Part shown: piece after piece, positions 11,569 through 24,970 of the stretch
How the letters are laid out: the number at the start of each line of letters is the position of its first letter
Position numbering within the stretch: the first letter of the stretch is position 1
Assembly (NCBI GenBank): GCA_012861695.1
Contig: JAAOOA010000399.1
Location: 17,994,287 to 18,058,286 of the forward strand
Length of the DNA: 64,000 nt
DNA from: Trematomus loennbergii
Taxonomy: Eukaryota; Chordata; Actinopteri; Perciformes; Nototheniidae
Direction: 5' to 3'
Program-made: the position numbers and the translations under genes
Notes under the pieces: model-generated
What the model was told of the DNA's origin: nothing
The model's input: only the letters and a program-made list of their open reading frames with translations
Database searches by the model: none

Positions 11569-13880
11569 GTGTGTGTGTGTGTGTGTGTGTGTGTGACCAA
11601 TTTGCTAGGGATGGTTTGTGTGTATATTCATTCATGGGTATGAGAAATTCCAGTTAGTTTACAAAGGTCAGGACAAATCCCATGACCACTGGCTCCATGT
11701 ATATGTGGAGACAGGTGAGCCCCATGCTCTTATTAGAGCCTGCTTTCTGCTCTACTTACAGAGGCCCTCATTAGTCCACTTTCTGACTGACAGCAAGGCC
11801 CATGTGTCTCCATGACTACACTGGTCAAGCATTTTGACAACTTCATAGTCCTGGCCAGTAAAACTACTAGTGAGCACGCTACTTGTAGGATAAGGGTTAG
11901 ACTACAGCAAATGCATACATTACTGTTTTGGCGTGCAATTTCAACATGCATGTGCATGTAAATATGCACATAGTAACAGGTATTCACACATACTCACACT
12001 TACATTGCACACTGATCTATATTCAGTCATAATCTGTGAAAGCACACCAATATCTACCTGCACAGATACTCTCAGTGAGATAAATATTAATGGGAGTCTA
12101 TATTTCTCTTTTTTTCCCTCATTTGTTCATGCCTTAATTGAGTTATTAATATATTCTTGTGGTGCTGAATGTCTTCTGTATGTTTACAAACATGAATTGG
12201 AGTGAAACTGTTTGCACATACTGTATATGGTATAGCAAATTAATTGCAGGTAAATACAAGCATTCAGATTCAAAGTTTACAAGCTCATATATAACTACCA
12301 GGAAACTGCAAAAAAAATCTAATTTTGTTTCCAGTAACCACCATGTTTCAAATAATGTGTGCCGTTTAAAGCTAAAAAGGCATGACTTTATTATTTTGTA
12401 TTAAATAAACTTGAGGAGCAACAGTCATGATTGGTGAAAGCGAGGATGTGCGATTTTGCCTGCATGTATGCATGAGTGTTTGCGTGTGTGATGTATAAGG
12501 AATAAATGAGCGTGTGTCTGTATATCTGTGCAATAATTAATAAAAGCAATGACCCCTAGGATGTGAACAAAGAGAATATGAACACTGAACTGTTGGTTTT
12601 CTACTTAAGGTTTAGATTACTGGGGAAAGAGAGAAGAAAGGGGACTTTATCTTCGTGATATAAAACAAGAACACTTTGAGCAATTGTAACTACAGAGGCA
12701 ACTGTAATCTTAATGAAATTGTATCAGTTCAGCTTTGAAGTAAATATCAAAGGGCCACATTTTTCTGAAAACTTAATTTAAACTGTCAATTGTAGTCACT
12801 GCAGGTAAACTAGCATCTTTTACAAGAGAAATCCCATTATGGGGCCAAAACACTTCCGACATGGGACATCTCCTCGTGTTAGCTGTTTGTTTCTCTGGAC
12901 TCACTGCTTTTTGAACAACACTTTGAACGACTGCAGAGGCAGAAAAGCCTCTCTGGACTGAGTCCTGGACATGTTACATGATATCCGTGTCTCTCTTTCT
13001 CCTCAGGGTTTCATGTCTCATTTTCCAACGGGCTGGACATAAAATAAGAAACCCGCCCTCAATCAGCTGTTGTATAAAGGGTGTTACAGAGTGTAAAGAT
13101 TTATGTAAGTTAGTAGATAGAGTACACTTTCAACTTTTATTGGCTCTTGGAGAGCGTCTTTGGGATTTGGGCTATCTCCTTCATCCTCACCTCTTTTACA
13201 CAATTTGTGAGCCAGACAGAAGACAATAATTATTGTGTATTCATGTACATTTTTCAGGGATGTAAATATTGAAGTGTCTGTTTTGGGTTTTAGTAAAATA
13301 ATTTTTTTTTCATTTGGTCACAATCATCTGCCGGACAGAAAATCAGCCATTGTGATAAACAAGTGAGTTGGAAAGCAACTGTAAAGAGAAGATACATGTA
13401 ATTGTATTTGTGTTAATACTATATGTGTGTACACTGTACTGTACATTGATGACCATGTGTATAAAGAAATATTAGTATTGTATAAGATTTATATTATGTG
13501 TTATTGTATAGAACAGAACACAATCTGTATTAAAAGATAATCTCTCTAAGAATGTATCCATCTCCGTCTCAGTTCATACGTGTTTTATCTTCGATGTATT
13601 GGTAGACGAAAATGTATTTTCTTGACATATGTGCATTTTATCTGCTACAATTCTGGAAAGAAAGAAAAACGTTGTAAATAGCTGTCTTTTTTCTTCTTTC
13701 TCTGAGCTTAAAGACACAGAATAGAGATGAAAAATAACTAAAGTATTACAAAAGAAGACGTGTTATTATGAATAATGAAAACAAATAATTCAACGAACAC
13801 TTCCTAACATGTTATAAGTACAGTCTTAATAAATAAGAAAACAAAAAAAATCCCCTTTTGTATATATTGATGTCAATAAA
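11429..13880 (+). other. gpr22: Probable gpr22 3' UTR and downstream region
   Basis: No open frame of note follows the gpr22 stop. AATAAA motifs at 12,404-12,409 and 13,875-13,880 are candidate polyadenylation signals. The AT-rich composition up to about 13.9 kb would fit a long 3' UTR, but the true end cannot be decided from sequence alone. Confidence 0.35.
11469..11595 (+). repeat. (GT)n microsatellite, interrupted
   Basis: About 127 bp of GT repeats with recurring GGT and TTGT interruptions. It begins 41 bp after the gpr22 stop codon, so it probably lies in the 3' UTR. All long open frames over it are repeat artefacts. Confidence 0.95.
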
Positions 13881-15492
13881 TACATAGTTTTCCTCCTACC
13901 TTCAGTGCTGTATACCAATCTAGATGTATGTGGTGTGAATTGCCAGGAGTTAGAGATATTAGCAGTGGGGATGTCTGCCTTCTCTTTAATATAATAGAAA
14001 TCATGTTACTCGAGGTCAAAATAATCCACAGACCTTGCTGAGAGCAGTTTGATGTAGGAAATATTTCATTTTCCAAAGTGTCACTGAGCAGAAGGAAGGG
14101 TGTCCTGGATGTGGATTATCTTGAGTAACTGGGTCATGATTTCTGGAGAGAGAAGTATTTGTTTAAATGTATTTTTGGGGCGATTCGACCACCACAAGTA
14201 AAGAACAAGCAAGTCTCATTGTACAATTGGCTTCAATTTTGAGTAAGAGATCATTTAGGTAGAACGTTTTGTCACAGGCTCGTAGCTGCAGCTGTATTTC
14301 TACAGTCCTAACAAGAAACTGGTTATTTTCTTCGTGCTCAGTGTAAGGAACTCCTCCATCTCTTTTCCTCTGGACCGTATTGTCCATATCTGTCTCTCAT
14401 TTTTCCTGTCATTCATCTCGTGTTTGCAATTCCAGTCTCTCTGATCCCTAACTTGAGAAGCTCCGTCCCAGATCCTTATTTATTGTTGACTGTATAGCGA
14501 ACCCTCGCTGTGACGTTTCAACTGTGCTAATCACCAGTGCTAATGAAGATAAAACTTGTTAGTCAGGTAAGCATCTGTTGAGGCAAACAAATCTGTGTGC
14601 TTATGTGGCCTGTGTCTCTGTGTGTGTTGCCTCATTGCTTAATGCAGTGAGTCAACATCATGGATTTCTCCATTCTACTTTATAATCTCAAATCCCCTCC
14701 TCTTTTATTCCTTCATTTCCTTCATGGTTCTCCTTCCCTTTATTCCGTCGGTCGGCATCTCTCTCATATCTTATCCACACTCAGGCCTTCCAGAACAAAG
14801 CGAGGAACAGCTGCAGTGTCTGGGAAGGAAGGAAAGTCACCTTGGGGGATGACAGAGGAACAAAAACGTGAGAGAGGAGAAAGAGAGAGAGAGAGGGTGA
14901 GTGAGAGAAAGATAATTGAGGGGAGATTGGGGAGAGAAGAAAGAGGAGAAGGGAGGCATAGAAGCTGGCATCGGGACATATGACTAATAAAAGGACAGCA
15001 CTGCATCACTGAGTCCCATAAAAAAGGGAAAAACCAAGTGCAGGATGATAAGATTAGTGAGCGTTACTGTTTTCTACCACTGCAGTATTGCATGACTGGC
15101 CCAGTACAGTCATGCACACTGCCTCTGCCTTTCCATCAACTGTGAAAATGTTTTGGGTGTCATCCAAAATGCACACAAGATGGCCAACAAGTAAGTATTT
15201 ATAGTCTCGTCGATATTTTGTGATTTATGGGTCAACATTCAACCAGTGACTTCAGAATTGCATGGGAATAAAGAACAAACGAATGGCAGAGTTTAGGGTT
15301 CACTTGCCCCAGTTTTTACATTCATATCTTTAAGTAAATCTAAATGTTTTGAAATTGAGTTGCATGTCATCCTTCTTCTCTTTTACCCCACATTAATCTC
15401 TTCACTAACAGATAAACAAATGCATTACATGCCTAAAACGGCATTTCGAGAATATTATGTAGTAGTTTGATGCATAGATTGAAACTATGATG
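13881..15492. other. Intergenic, no gene recognised; purine-rich patch
   Basis: No supported gene. A GA-rich stretch at about 14,860-14,960 produces spurious open frames on both strands. Nothing else stands out. Confidence 0.5.
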
Positions 15493-15670
15493 AGGCGTGT
15501 GGCGCAGTGGAATAGTGCGTTGGTGTTCGGATCCGGGGAGCACAGGTTCAAACCATAGACTGTATATATAGGTAGGTTCAGTCTATATGGTTCAAACCTG
15601 TGGGGATTGTCCACAGTATTGAGTATGTAAGTCGCATTGGATAAAAGCGTCTAAGTAACATGTAATAATG
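15493..15670 (+). mobile_element. tRNA-derived SINE with internal replacement by a fold-back sequence
   Basis: Same family as the copy at 3,803: the head GGCGTGTGGCGCAGTGG, the B box GGTTCAAACC and the tail with GTAAGTCGCATTGGATAAAA match. The middle section, including the GGGCAAGACACTTCACCC part, is missing. In its place is about 40 bp in which GGTTCAAACCATAGACTG is followed, after a short loop, by its near reverse complement ending CAGTCTATATGGTTCAAACC. The element can therefore fold back on itself. It lies about 0.5 kb upstream of the tRNA-Phe gene. Confidence 0.65.
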
Positions 15671-16188
15671 ATTGAAAGCATCTCAACTATGCAAAATGAA
15701 ACCAAAAAGTGAGACATTATGAAAAAGAAAAACAATCTTATGATGATACGAGTTTTAGCAAGCATATATTACCAATAATACAATGCTATTTTTCATAGGT
15801 TCAATTTAGTTTTAAGATTCATAGTAGATCGGTATGGTCGACAACGGCGCCATCTTGTGTTAAAACCATAAACTATACATGAAGGTTCAAATATTATCTA
15901 GGACGACGACGGTAACTTAAGCTAAACACGGCTAAATGTCGGAGATTGTTTTTTCAATGTATCTATATTTGCGTTGGGTTTTTTCTTCCTTTTTGGAGTC
16001 GCGGTCCCCAAACCCAGGTCGAGAGGATCGTTCACTGAGCTAGGTTGCTTGCGTTAGCCAACTGTTGCCGCATATTAGATTGTGCTATCGGAGGGAAACT
16101 ATTCAACCTTACAAAATACGAGATCTGTAAACCTCAGTGGTAGTCACGTTTGTATATATACGACCAAGACCACGCCTGTTTAACGTGC

Positions 16189-16261
16189 GCCGAAATAGCT
16201 CAGTTGGGAGAGCGTTAGACTGAAGATCTAAAGGTCCCTGGTTCGATCCCTGGTTTCGGCA
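16189..16261 (+). tRNA. tRNA-Phe (anticodon GAA)
   Basis: The 73 bases fold as a cytosolic tRNA-Phe. GCCGAAA and TTTCGGC form the acceptor stem, the A box is AGCTCAGTTGGGAG, the anticodon loop CTGAAGA reads GAA, the B box is GGTTCGATCC, and the discriminator base is A. There is no intron. TTTT at 16,271-16,274 is a suitable RNA polymerase III terminator. One oddity is that the T stem pairs CCTGG with CCTGG, which puts a T-T mismatch in the middle where vertebrate tRNA-Phe usually has a G-U or standard pair. The gene may be functional or slightly decayed. Confidence 0.93.
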
Positions 16262-16270
16262 GCAATGATA

Positions 16271-16274
16271 TTTT
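16271..16274 (+). terminator. RNA polymerase III terminator of tRNA-Phe
   Basis: A run of four T residues lies nine bases after the tRNA discriminator base. This is the minimal pol III stop signal and sits at the usual distance. Confidence 0.6.
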
Positions 16275-17529
16275 GCACATTTCAATCAAGGTAAGATCGT
16301 CGTTGCTATACAAAACTTTTGTAGAACTGTGATCAGAAAGATATCCGTGAATTACTTAGCCTGTATATATCAAATACATAACATAAATAGTGCATGCAAC
16401 CTGTATGTAGTGGCAGTAGCTCAGTGTGTAACTGCCTCCTGCCCTGGTGAGCCCTCTTCGTTCTGGCACCATTCAATGCATGTGTTTATTTGTACTGTAG
16501 CCTACGGTATGTGTATTAAAAAAAACAGTGGAAAACTGAATTCCATGATGATGGTCACTAAAGGAGGTTCATCTTAACCTCACACATGTACTTAACAATA
16601 CATTGTCACTTACCTCCTCATTCAAATATCTAGGTATATTGTCAACTGCTTCTTGTGTGCAGTGCATTAAAGCAGGCTGGAAAGTACAATCAAAAAGCAT
16701 TTATGCATACCAAACAGGGAAGCTATTTAGCTAGGCTACATACATCTAAATGCTAACTACATAACCAAAAATAAAACCAGTTCACATGAATTTTCACGAG
16801 GGGGCGATATTGTCAAAAGAATAATTGAACCGGAGCGCTTCATCTCACAAATTTCAAAACAAGTGGAGTTGCAGTTAATCTCAGGGCAGTTACCTATTCC
16901 AGGATATCCATGGCCACAATATATCAATTTATGCAGTCACAAAAACCGAACATGAGTTGAGATAGACTTGACTGGTAACGCAAGCATGTGTTCAAAAGTG
17001 CAGTTAAGAGTTGATTCCTGAGTTAAGTTCCTGGAGCTATTTAAAATATAGGTTCATGTTGAATTTAAAGCATGTATTGAACATCAACTGATTGAAATTC
17101 AAAAATTAAATGATATGTTTTGTCCTCTAAAATAAGTTTTATTGTATTATACGTTTTATCTGTATTAGATGCGGAGCTATAATGCATTCATCAATTTCTC
17201 TAGTATGGGCCATTTCTTAATTGTTTTTAGATTATTGGTTTGTTTATTTTTATAAGGGGAAACAACAGATAAACATTGAAAGTTGCAGAAGCAGTGTCCG
17301 ATTTACTGTACACGTGTATATAGCTTAAGCTAATGTGCAACACCAGTCACTTGATAGTCCAGTAATCATTAACATTACATGTTACAGTTTAAAATCTTAA
17401 AATTAGTGCATCTTGTAAAACATACAAGACATGACAATACAAACAGTCAAACAAACATTCAAACGGACAAATAAAACAAACAAAACAGAATGCAAACCAT
17501 GATGGGAATTGACTAAAATGCACAAATAA
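16275..17529. other. Intergenic, no gene recognised
   Basis: AT-rich sequence with no supported gene and no clear repeat boundaries. Confidence 0.45.
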
Positions 17530-17785
17530 TAACTAGTTGTTTTGGTCAAGTTTTAGCCAGGCTTTCTACAGGATTGAGCTTTTAATTGAGCTTTTGAAAT
17601 TAGCCAATCAGCACTGGGGCACTTTTCACCCACAGGAAAGTACGATCTCTCAGCAGGCTCTAAAAATGGGGGTAAAAGTTCCCGAGATTAAGTACGATTT
17701 TTGGTGTGAACGCGACATAAGGGGTACTAACGGAACTAAACGTGAAAAGTACGGTGAAAAGTACTCCGGTGTGAACGCGGCTAAT
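17530..17785 (-). mobile_element. Fragment of a GC-ended MITE
   Basis: Read on the minus strand, the right edge begins AGCCGCGTTCACACCGGAG, close to the terminal motif of the MITE at 32,433-33,238 (GCTGCGTTCACACCGGACGC). A second GCGTTCACACC lies inside. The opposite terminus was not found, so this is probably a truncated copy or a related family. The 96-codon open frame over it is not considered a gene. Confidence 0.45.
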
Positions 17786-18828
17786 GTAGTCTTATTTACA
17801 GAGTCAAATTTTAAAATGTCCTTCTGATAAACTCCAGGTGTTAGTTGCAGGATAACATATTTATTTAGGACATTGCATTGATTCAATCTAAGTGGTTTCT
17901 TGCCCAGAACTTTGACAGTTTTGATGTAAAGGGATGTTAAAATTGTAACAAAGTATGAGAGATGATAATGTGCTCTATACCTTTACAATCTGACATTAAA
18001 TACCTAAATACAATTAAACACATTTTTATACAATAGACAAAATAAGCTCTCATAATAATATAACAGCTTAAACAGTAGCCTATATATCAGCAATGGAACA
18101 TTAACATTAGCAATAACACAACATAATAAGATATAATATCATCAAACTCTCTCTCTCTTACTCTCTTGCCTTCGTGTGTTGATATTACACTGTGACTGGT
18201 TATACAAGTTACCTTATAAATTGTGTTTACTCATGAAAGGAACAAGGTTATGTGTCTACCTTTAACAACATATCTTTAATCACAAACCAAACATTAGCTT
18301 GAGAGGGAATGCTTCTCTCTCTATACCACATGTGTCTGTGCATTTAGACCTTTGTACACATACAGTTGAATCTATCTCTGATGTCATTAATTCACCATCA
18401 CTTCTCTTTCAGTTTGTTCACTTTCCTTACAGACCTGTTTCTTTGTGTGTGACGGTCCTCAGCCACCACTCCCTAATATATTTATAGACATCTTTCTGAG
18501 GGTTGGCTGAACCCGGTGCCCTTTGAACACGTGTTTGAACTAGTCTTTGATCTGTTAGTCAATATTAAACAGGATTTTATTCTCAAGATAAAAAGTGAAG
18601 CAACCTTCATGTTCAGGATTTAGTGTCTTTGTGCTTCTGTATGGTTCTACTCTTGTAAAATAAGTCTATTTCACACCTCAACACATGATTGTTGCTCAAA
18701 AAATAAAGTAAAGTTAAAAGTTGCATATTATTCTCAGTGTTAATAAATTGCTAATATGGAGGCTTTAAGCAGAAAAGTACTACAGAAAAAGTTGAATCAC
18801 TAGATAATCTGTATACATTTTTTTTGCT
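17786..18828. other. Intergenic, no gene recognised
   Basis: AT-rich sequence without any frame or motif I can interpret. Confidence 0.45.
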
Positions 18829-18900
18829 TCAAATCAAATCAAGTTTTATTTATATAGCATATTTATAAACGATTTTTGGTCGAGCCAAAGTGCTGTACAA
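18829..18900 (-). mobile_element. 3' tail of a non-LTR retrotransposon, minus strand
   Basis: The stretch containing CAAGTTTTATTTATATAGCA followed by CCAAAGTGCTGTACA is the reverse complement of a 3' tail seen very often in fish non-LTR elements and their SINE partners. The CAAATCAAATCAAG edge would be the short tandem tail. Only the terminal part is recognisable. Confidence 0.55.
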
Positions 18901-21540
18901 ATAATAAAAATACCCTACAGTAAAGACTTTTTACAGCTAATACAACAGCACAGTTTGTTCAGAATATCAGTATGAGAAAAAACGACACCCTCTGTCCTTA
19001 GACCCTCACATTGCTTGAAGTCAGAGTATAACTTTTTACTGTGGGTTTAATATTTAACAGTCTATGTCCATGGTACAAGGTAGAGTTTGCGAAATCTGGC
19101 AGTTATCCCAAACCATGATTTACCTTAACAACCAAGCAAAACATGAACACATTTCATGTTTTGTGGTACTGTAACCCATCATTATTTGACTGTTTTATTG
19201 AAGATAAAGTAATGTGGTCTAGTCTTTGGTAACTGCATTCCCTGGATTTTGTGGTGAGGTTTTCATACAAAGACAGGTGATGATTCAGATACAACTCAGC
19301 CGTTCACATCATTTTGACTATATGTGGTCAGGCCGAGTTTTAGGACACCTTTTGCAATGATGTATGTTGGTTATACAAGGAGTAAACATTAGGGTTGATG
19401 CAATAATTTCAGACCCTTCCTTAGCCTTTTCCACATCAGAAAACTCAACATGTTATTGCAGGTAAAGCACTGCTTGTACTAATTGTATTAATAATGCTCC
19501 AGCCGCTCCATTTAAGTGTCCCAGTAAGCAATGACAAAGAGCCAGCCTGCAACTAGAACACCTAAATTCGACCCAGGCAACTGTTAATAAATATTATTAA
19601 TTGGATATACGCTATAGTGTTCACGTTTTACAGTCGTTGTGTCCCACGGTTACCCAGTGTTGTTGTTGTGATTATTACAGGAGAAGTTGCACTACAACAG
19701 TTGTGCAGTCAGCAGTTGTTGAGTTTTGGACATCAGCACTGCCTAGAGAGGACAGGATGAGCGCTTTTGTTTCGCTGTACAGATACTCCAAACAGGCGTA
19801 CTTCCTGTATTTACCCATCCCCCTTCCAAGTGCACTTCCTCTTTTCAGACCTTTAACTTGTGCTCAGTTTGCTGCACTTGAGAATACACAGGGCCATTGA
19901 ACCCGGGTAGGAAACAGGAAGACTGGCGCCTCAGAGTATCTTATGAACTGAAGTCAGAGAAAGTGACACACGGACGCACAAAAAGTACTTTCTTTCAACT
20001 GTGCTGTCATCATGCGCACACTGTGGTAGGTATCAGGCCTTTTGCCAAATACACCAAGATAAGCCAGATCTCTGATGAGAGGAAAGACAAAGCCTCTCAA
20101 CCTGTTCATGTCCCATCTGTCCCAGTTTACAATCTGCTACTGTTACTTACAATCTGCTACTGTTACTCACTATTCTGCATTCAAAAGATCCCATCCATCT
20201 GGTTTGGTGTATCATTTAAATATTTTTAAAAGCAATTCCCATTGTTTTTTGTAGAATCTATGGAAATTGAGTTTTCCAAATTTTATATTCTTCCCTCCAT
20301 CTTGGAAAACTTGTATCTTGGTCTCATCTGACAAGTTACAACAGAAGATTTGCCTTGTCTTTACAGTTTGATCTGAAGAACAACAGCTGTCAATGTTACA
20401 AGATTGCCCATTTCGGTAGTGCCAATGTTTATATACATTTATGAGAATGTACTCTCTGTACTCTCTCATTTGATGACATTCTAGCCATACAGCATCAGGT
20501 AAAGAGCTTGACCCTCACACTGAAATCCTTACTACAGGATTTTACTCAGTGTGATTTCTTTTTTCTTGATTTCTCTCAGATCGTTTGTATCTTACTGCCT
20601 CATTTTTACCAAATCCTCTTTGAAATGATGGCTAATAGTTGATTAAGTTTATTTTACAATCAGAAATCATTTCCAGCTAAATTACAAGGTCCTTGAGTTC
20701 TGGGAAATGTAACAGTAGGTACATTTATTCCATTGTAAAATACTTGTTTCTTTTCTCATAACATGTGGTAGATAAGAAGGCAGTGGGTGGCATGGTGAGA
20801 TCTTGGTGTTCTTGCAACTATCATAGTCTGTTACTCGTCCCAGACAGTCTGGAAACTAAAACTAAAACTCTGTCTGTATGAAGGACTCTTATTCCAGATT
20901 TATCAGGGAAAAACAATGTCAAACAAGTTTGCCCTTTCGTTTTGCTTTCCCTTTCATTTCCCTTGAAGGGACTAATATCAGTCTATGAATATATTGCATT
21001 TCTTTTCATTGTTTGTCAGCATTTGACCTGTGTCTTTGGAAACATGCCCAACAATTCCAAGCAAGGTAATTCATGTTGAAAACAGCAGGAAGTTTAGAGC
21101 ACTCAGGATTGCAGTTATAGATTAGTTCAAATGTTTCCTGTCAGCAAAAAACAAAGAAGTAAAGCTATAGTAAAGTTATGATTGCAGGAAGGCTGCAGCT
21201 TTAATTACTCTGTTTTCATTTCATTTCTCTGATTGAGAGTAGGATTCAGTTTTATAAAGTTTTATACATTTTTCCTTTTTAGATATTTAATGTGCGAACT
21301 GGGACCAGCAGAAAGTGTTCTGAGACACCTTTGGGAAGCTGGGAAAATGACATTTGGTCTTAACCTTCTCTTGTTTGTTTGCCAGCAAGTCTAGCAGCTG
21401 ATCTACTGTCAGCTTCTGTTGCACACTTGGAACTGTAAAGACGTAATTCAGAAAGCATTAACAAGGTGAAGATGAGAAATGATTGTATATGTATGTATAC
21501 ATGTAAATGTAACTTGCATAATGATTTAAAGGACATCATT
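18901..21540. other. Intergenic, no gene recognised
   Basis: Scattered short open frames without codon bias or splice support. Nothing identified. Confidence 0.45.
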
Positions 21541-21544
21541 GATC

Positions 21545-21778
21545 AAGTAAGGGGTGGGAATTAATAAGCATTTGCTTCCTCCTACTCCCTTTCGGACACA
21601 TATGATTTATTATTATTATTAATATGAAGACTTTTTTTTGTTGAATATATCAATATTATCATGAATGTGGATAAATACTGTATTTTAACAATACGGTATT
21701 CTATTTTTTCACATTTTTTATTTTGTATTTGTTATTTTTTTAATCTGTTCGAAATAAAGATTGAAATGAATGAAGGTT
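21545..21778 (+). mobile_element. 3' end of a non-LTR retrotransposon (L2/Rex-like)
   Basis: The segment runs from a GGGTGGGAATTAATAAG box through TTCCTCCTACTCCCTTTCGG to TCTGTTCGAAATAAAGATTG and a degenerate GAATGAA tail. This order is familiar from the 3' ends of fish LINEs. No reverse transcriptase is left, so it is a 5'-truncated insertion. Family assignment is from memory of the motif only. Confidence 0.5.
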
Positions 21779-21819
21779 GCCTGTCCCGTCCTCTCCACTC
21801 TCCTCTCTTCTCTTTCCAG

Positions 21820-21912
21820 TTGTTGATTGGCGGCGTGAAATGCGACCCAGCGAGACGCATGCCGCAGTGGAAGAAACGCTTTAAGGTCCTGCAATACTAC
21901 CCTTCTATATGA
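21820..21912 (+). other. Candidate terminal exon of an unknown gene
   Basis: A good acceptor (TCTCTTCTCTTTCCAG, ending at 21,819) precedes a 30-codon open frame ending in TGA. The frame uses GC-rich codons unlike its AT-rich surroundings and reads with a run RRMPQWKKRFKVLQYYP. I do not recognise the peptide and found no partner exon. It may instead be a chance frame in a GC-richer patch that continues to about 22,000. Confidence 0.2.
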
Positions 21913-23877
21913 GGGTAGGAATTTCCATTGACCGGTGCGTTATTTATAGCATGGGACTGAACCTTTAAAGAGTGCTCGCACGGGGGGTTGCTGCAACATG
22001 TTGCAAGTTTCTGTTCCTGTGACCCCTTGATCAATGTGTTCCTCTCCTTTCCTGTTCCTCAGGAAGACACAGGGTTTCGGTAGTGTGCATTTGCACGTCT
22101 TTGTGAGACGGTCACAGAAGAGTCTTACTCAGCACTGACTCAAGCAAAAAGACAATTATTTTCTAAGCCTTCGCAGTGCTGCATATCAACTGACCGAGCG
22201 TAGATAAACAGTTGGGCTTCCTTTAAGTCCTCTGATGATAGAGAGCCTGGTCCAGCCAAAGCCCAATGATGATCACAGAGACAGGGGTGTCATCTGTGTA
22301 ACACCTGTGGCCAGCAGGGAGGCTTTGGCAGTGTTTGGCATCTTTGCCAGGTGACATTAGGTGTGGTGGGACTGTCAGCTCAGCAGATATGAGGTTTTAT
22401 AAAGACCAGGTGAAGCAACTACATATTTGCAAGCGTACCAATCATCCTCCTCCCTGTGTGTGGTTATGTAGCCCTAATGTCATGTATTCAGCGGCCCTGC
22501 CTGCTTTTTACACAGATCAGACAGTTTCTTGAGCCAGGGGAAGAAAGAGAGAGTTAGCGTATTTATGTTAACTTTGCCAAATAGTACTTGACTACACTGC
22601 TGCAGTAGACAGCTTTTAATACATGCAATGAAAGACAGCAACAGGCAATAGACTGCAATAGTTATTAAGTGAATTTTGAGTCTCATGGTCCAAATATATT
22701 ATATATATCTCAGTCCCCTTTTTAACATTGTTAGAGTTTATGGCAAAACAACAACTCAAGACAGTTACATTCCTACTTCATTTGCTTCTATCAACATGTT
22801 GACTGTGGACTTGATCTCCTTTGAAATGAGAATCCTCTGCTAAGATCACTAATTGACAGCAGAGATGACCCACTTTTAAGCATAATCGAGGTCCTCTTAT
22901 CCGTCACACGTGTTGGAACATAGCCTGTGAGATGAAATCATGCACTCTATTCTTGCCATTTCTCTCGGGATCCTGAAAAACAGTCCATCAGGTCGTTATT
23001 ATTATCTCTCTGAACTCATTCCATCTTCCACTCACTGACAGATGCACACTCACGTAGTAGAACACGAGCATATTGAATGTGCGACTGCGAGGTGCTCTGC
23101 GGTGTTAGGTGACCTGCTGGATCCCTTGAGACAGTGCACGTCAGAGGTTGTCTGGTGTAAGTTTTCCGCGACCCGGCGTCTCAGAGCACAAGGTGAAAGG
23201 GTTAGGATGAATAAGTGAAGCCCTTAGGAGCCCTGACACAGAGACACACACTATCAGGTAACACCTGCAGCACCACTGCACTACTCAGTGTACACAGCCT
23301 TGTGCTGCATGGATACATGTTGTGATTTAAAGTTTGATATAAAACACATTTGGAGCTACAGTACATTTTCTCATGTTTATTTTATTAATGGATTCAGATA
23401 TCTCGAAAAATAAAAGAACTCATGGAGGTAATATAGCCTTACAGTATATATAGTATAGCCTTCTTAGATGTTAACGAATAGACGTAATTGGACTGCAATA
23501 TAGGATTTTTCCCCAAATAAGCCAAATCAAAATAATTCACTAGTTATTATTCTTACGAAAAATCATTATCGTTATTGTTGGGGTAGGGAAACAAATCAAG
23601 AACAGAAATAAATGGAAATCATTTAAGAGGCAATGGATTATTTACCCAGATTATCATATGTGTATTTTTTTATATGATATCAATATAGCACTCTTTATAT
23701 ATAACAGTTATTTCAATACCTCTACACCCCGAGTACAAAAACACAGTACATCTTGTGCGTGGGCTCACTGTCTTCCAAGCTTAAATTCTCATTCAGAAGC
23801 ACATTTATAAGGATGTCCCTTAAAGAATGTGCCGGCACAGAAGAATTTAGTTTTATGGAACAGGAGAGAAAATCCTC
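21913..23877. other. Intergenic, no gene recognised
   Basis: No supported gene or complete repeat. The first 120 bases are relatively GC-rich. Confidence 0.45.
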
Positions 23878-24651
<774 letters not shown>

Positions 24652-24904
24652 GTGTATATTTCAGTATATTCTAAAGCAAGAAGAAGTTGACTGCTGACTT
24701 TAGGTGGTGACAGGGTTTCGGACATCTCACTTTTCACCTCCGTCATATGCAAAAAAGACTTGGAGGGACTTCTCTCTGGGCCTCTGTCGGTCTGAGCAGG
24801 CTCCTCTGGGAGGAAGGTGTGGCATGGGGAAATGAAGGAGGAAATGACACTGACGTAAAGATTTGAAAGCGGAGATGGAGTCCTGCGTGTGTAAATACAC
24901 CTAT

Positions 24905-24970
24905 TGAAAAAGCACTTTGAATTACCTTGTGTTGAAAGGTGCTATATAAATAAAATAAACTTGCCTTGCC
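24905..24970 (+). mobile_element. 3' tail of a non-LTR retrotransposon
   Basis: The string AGCACTTTGAATTACCTTGT, followed by AAAGGTGCTATATAAATAAA and a TTGCCTTGCC repeat-like tail, is typical of 3' ends of fish non-LTR elements. Only the terminal part is recognisable. Confidence 0.5.

Noticed and set aside
11291..11657. Open frames rich in His-Thr and Cys-Val on both strands
   Set aside because: They are translations of the GT microsatellite and carry no other coding signal.
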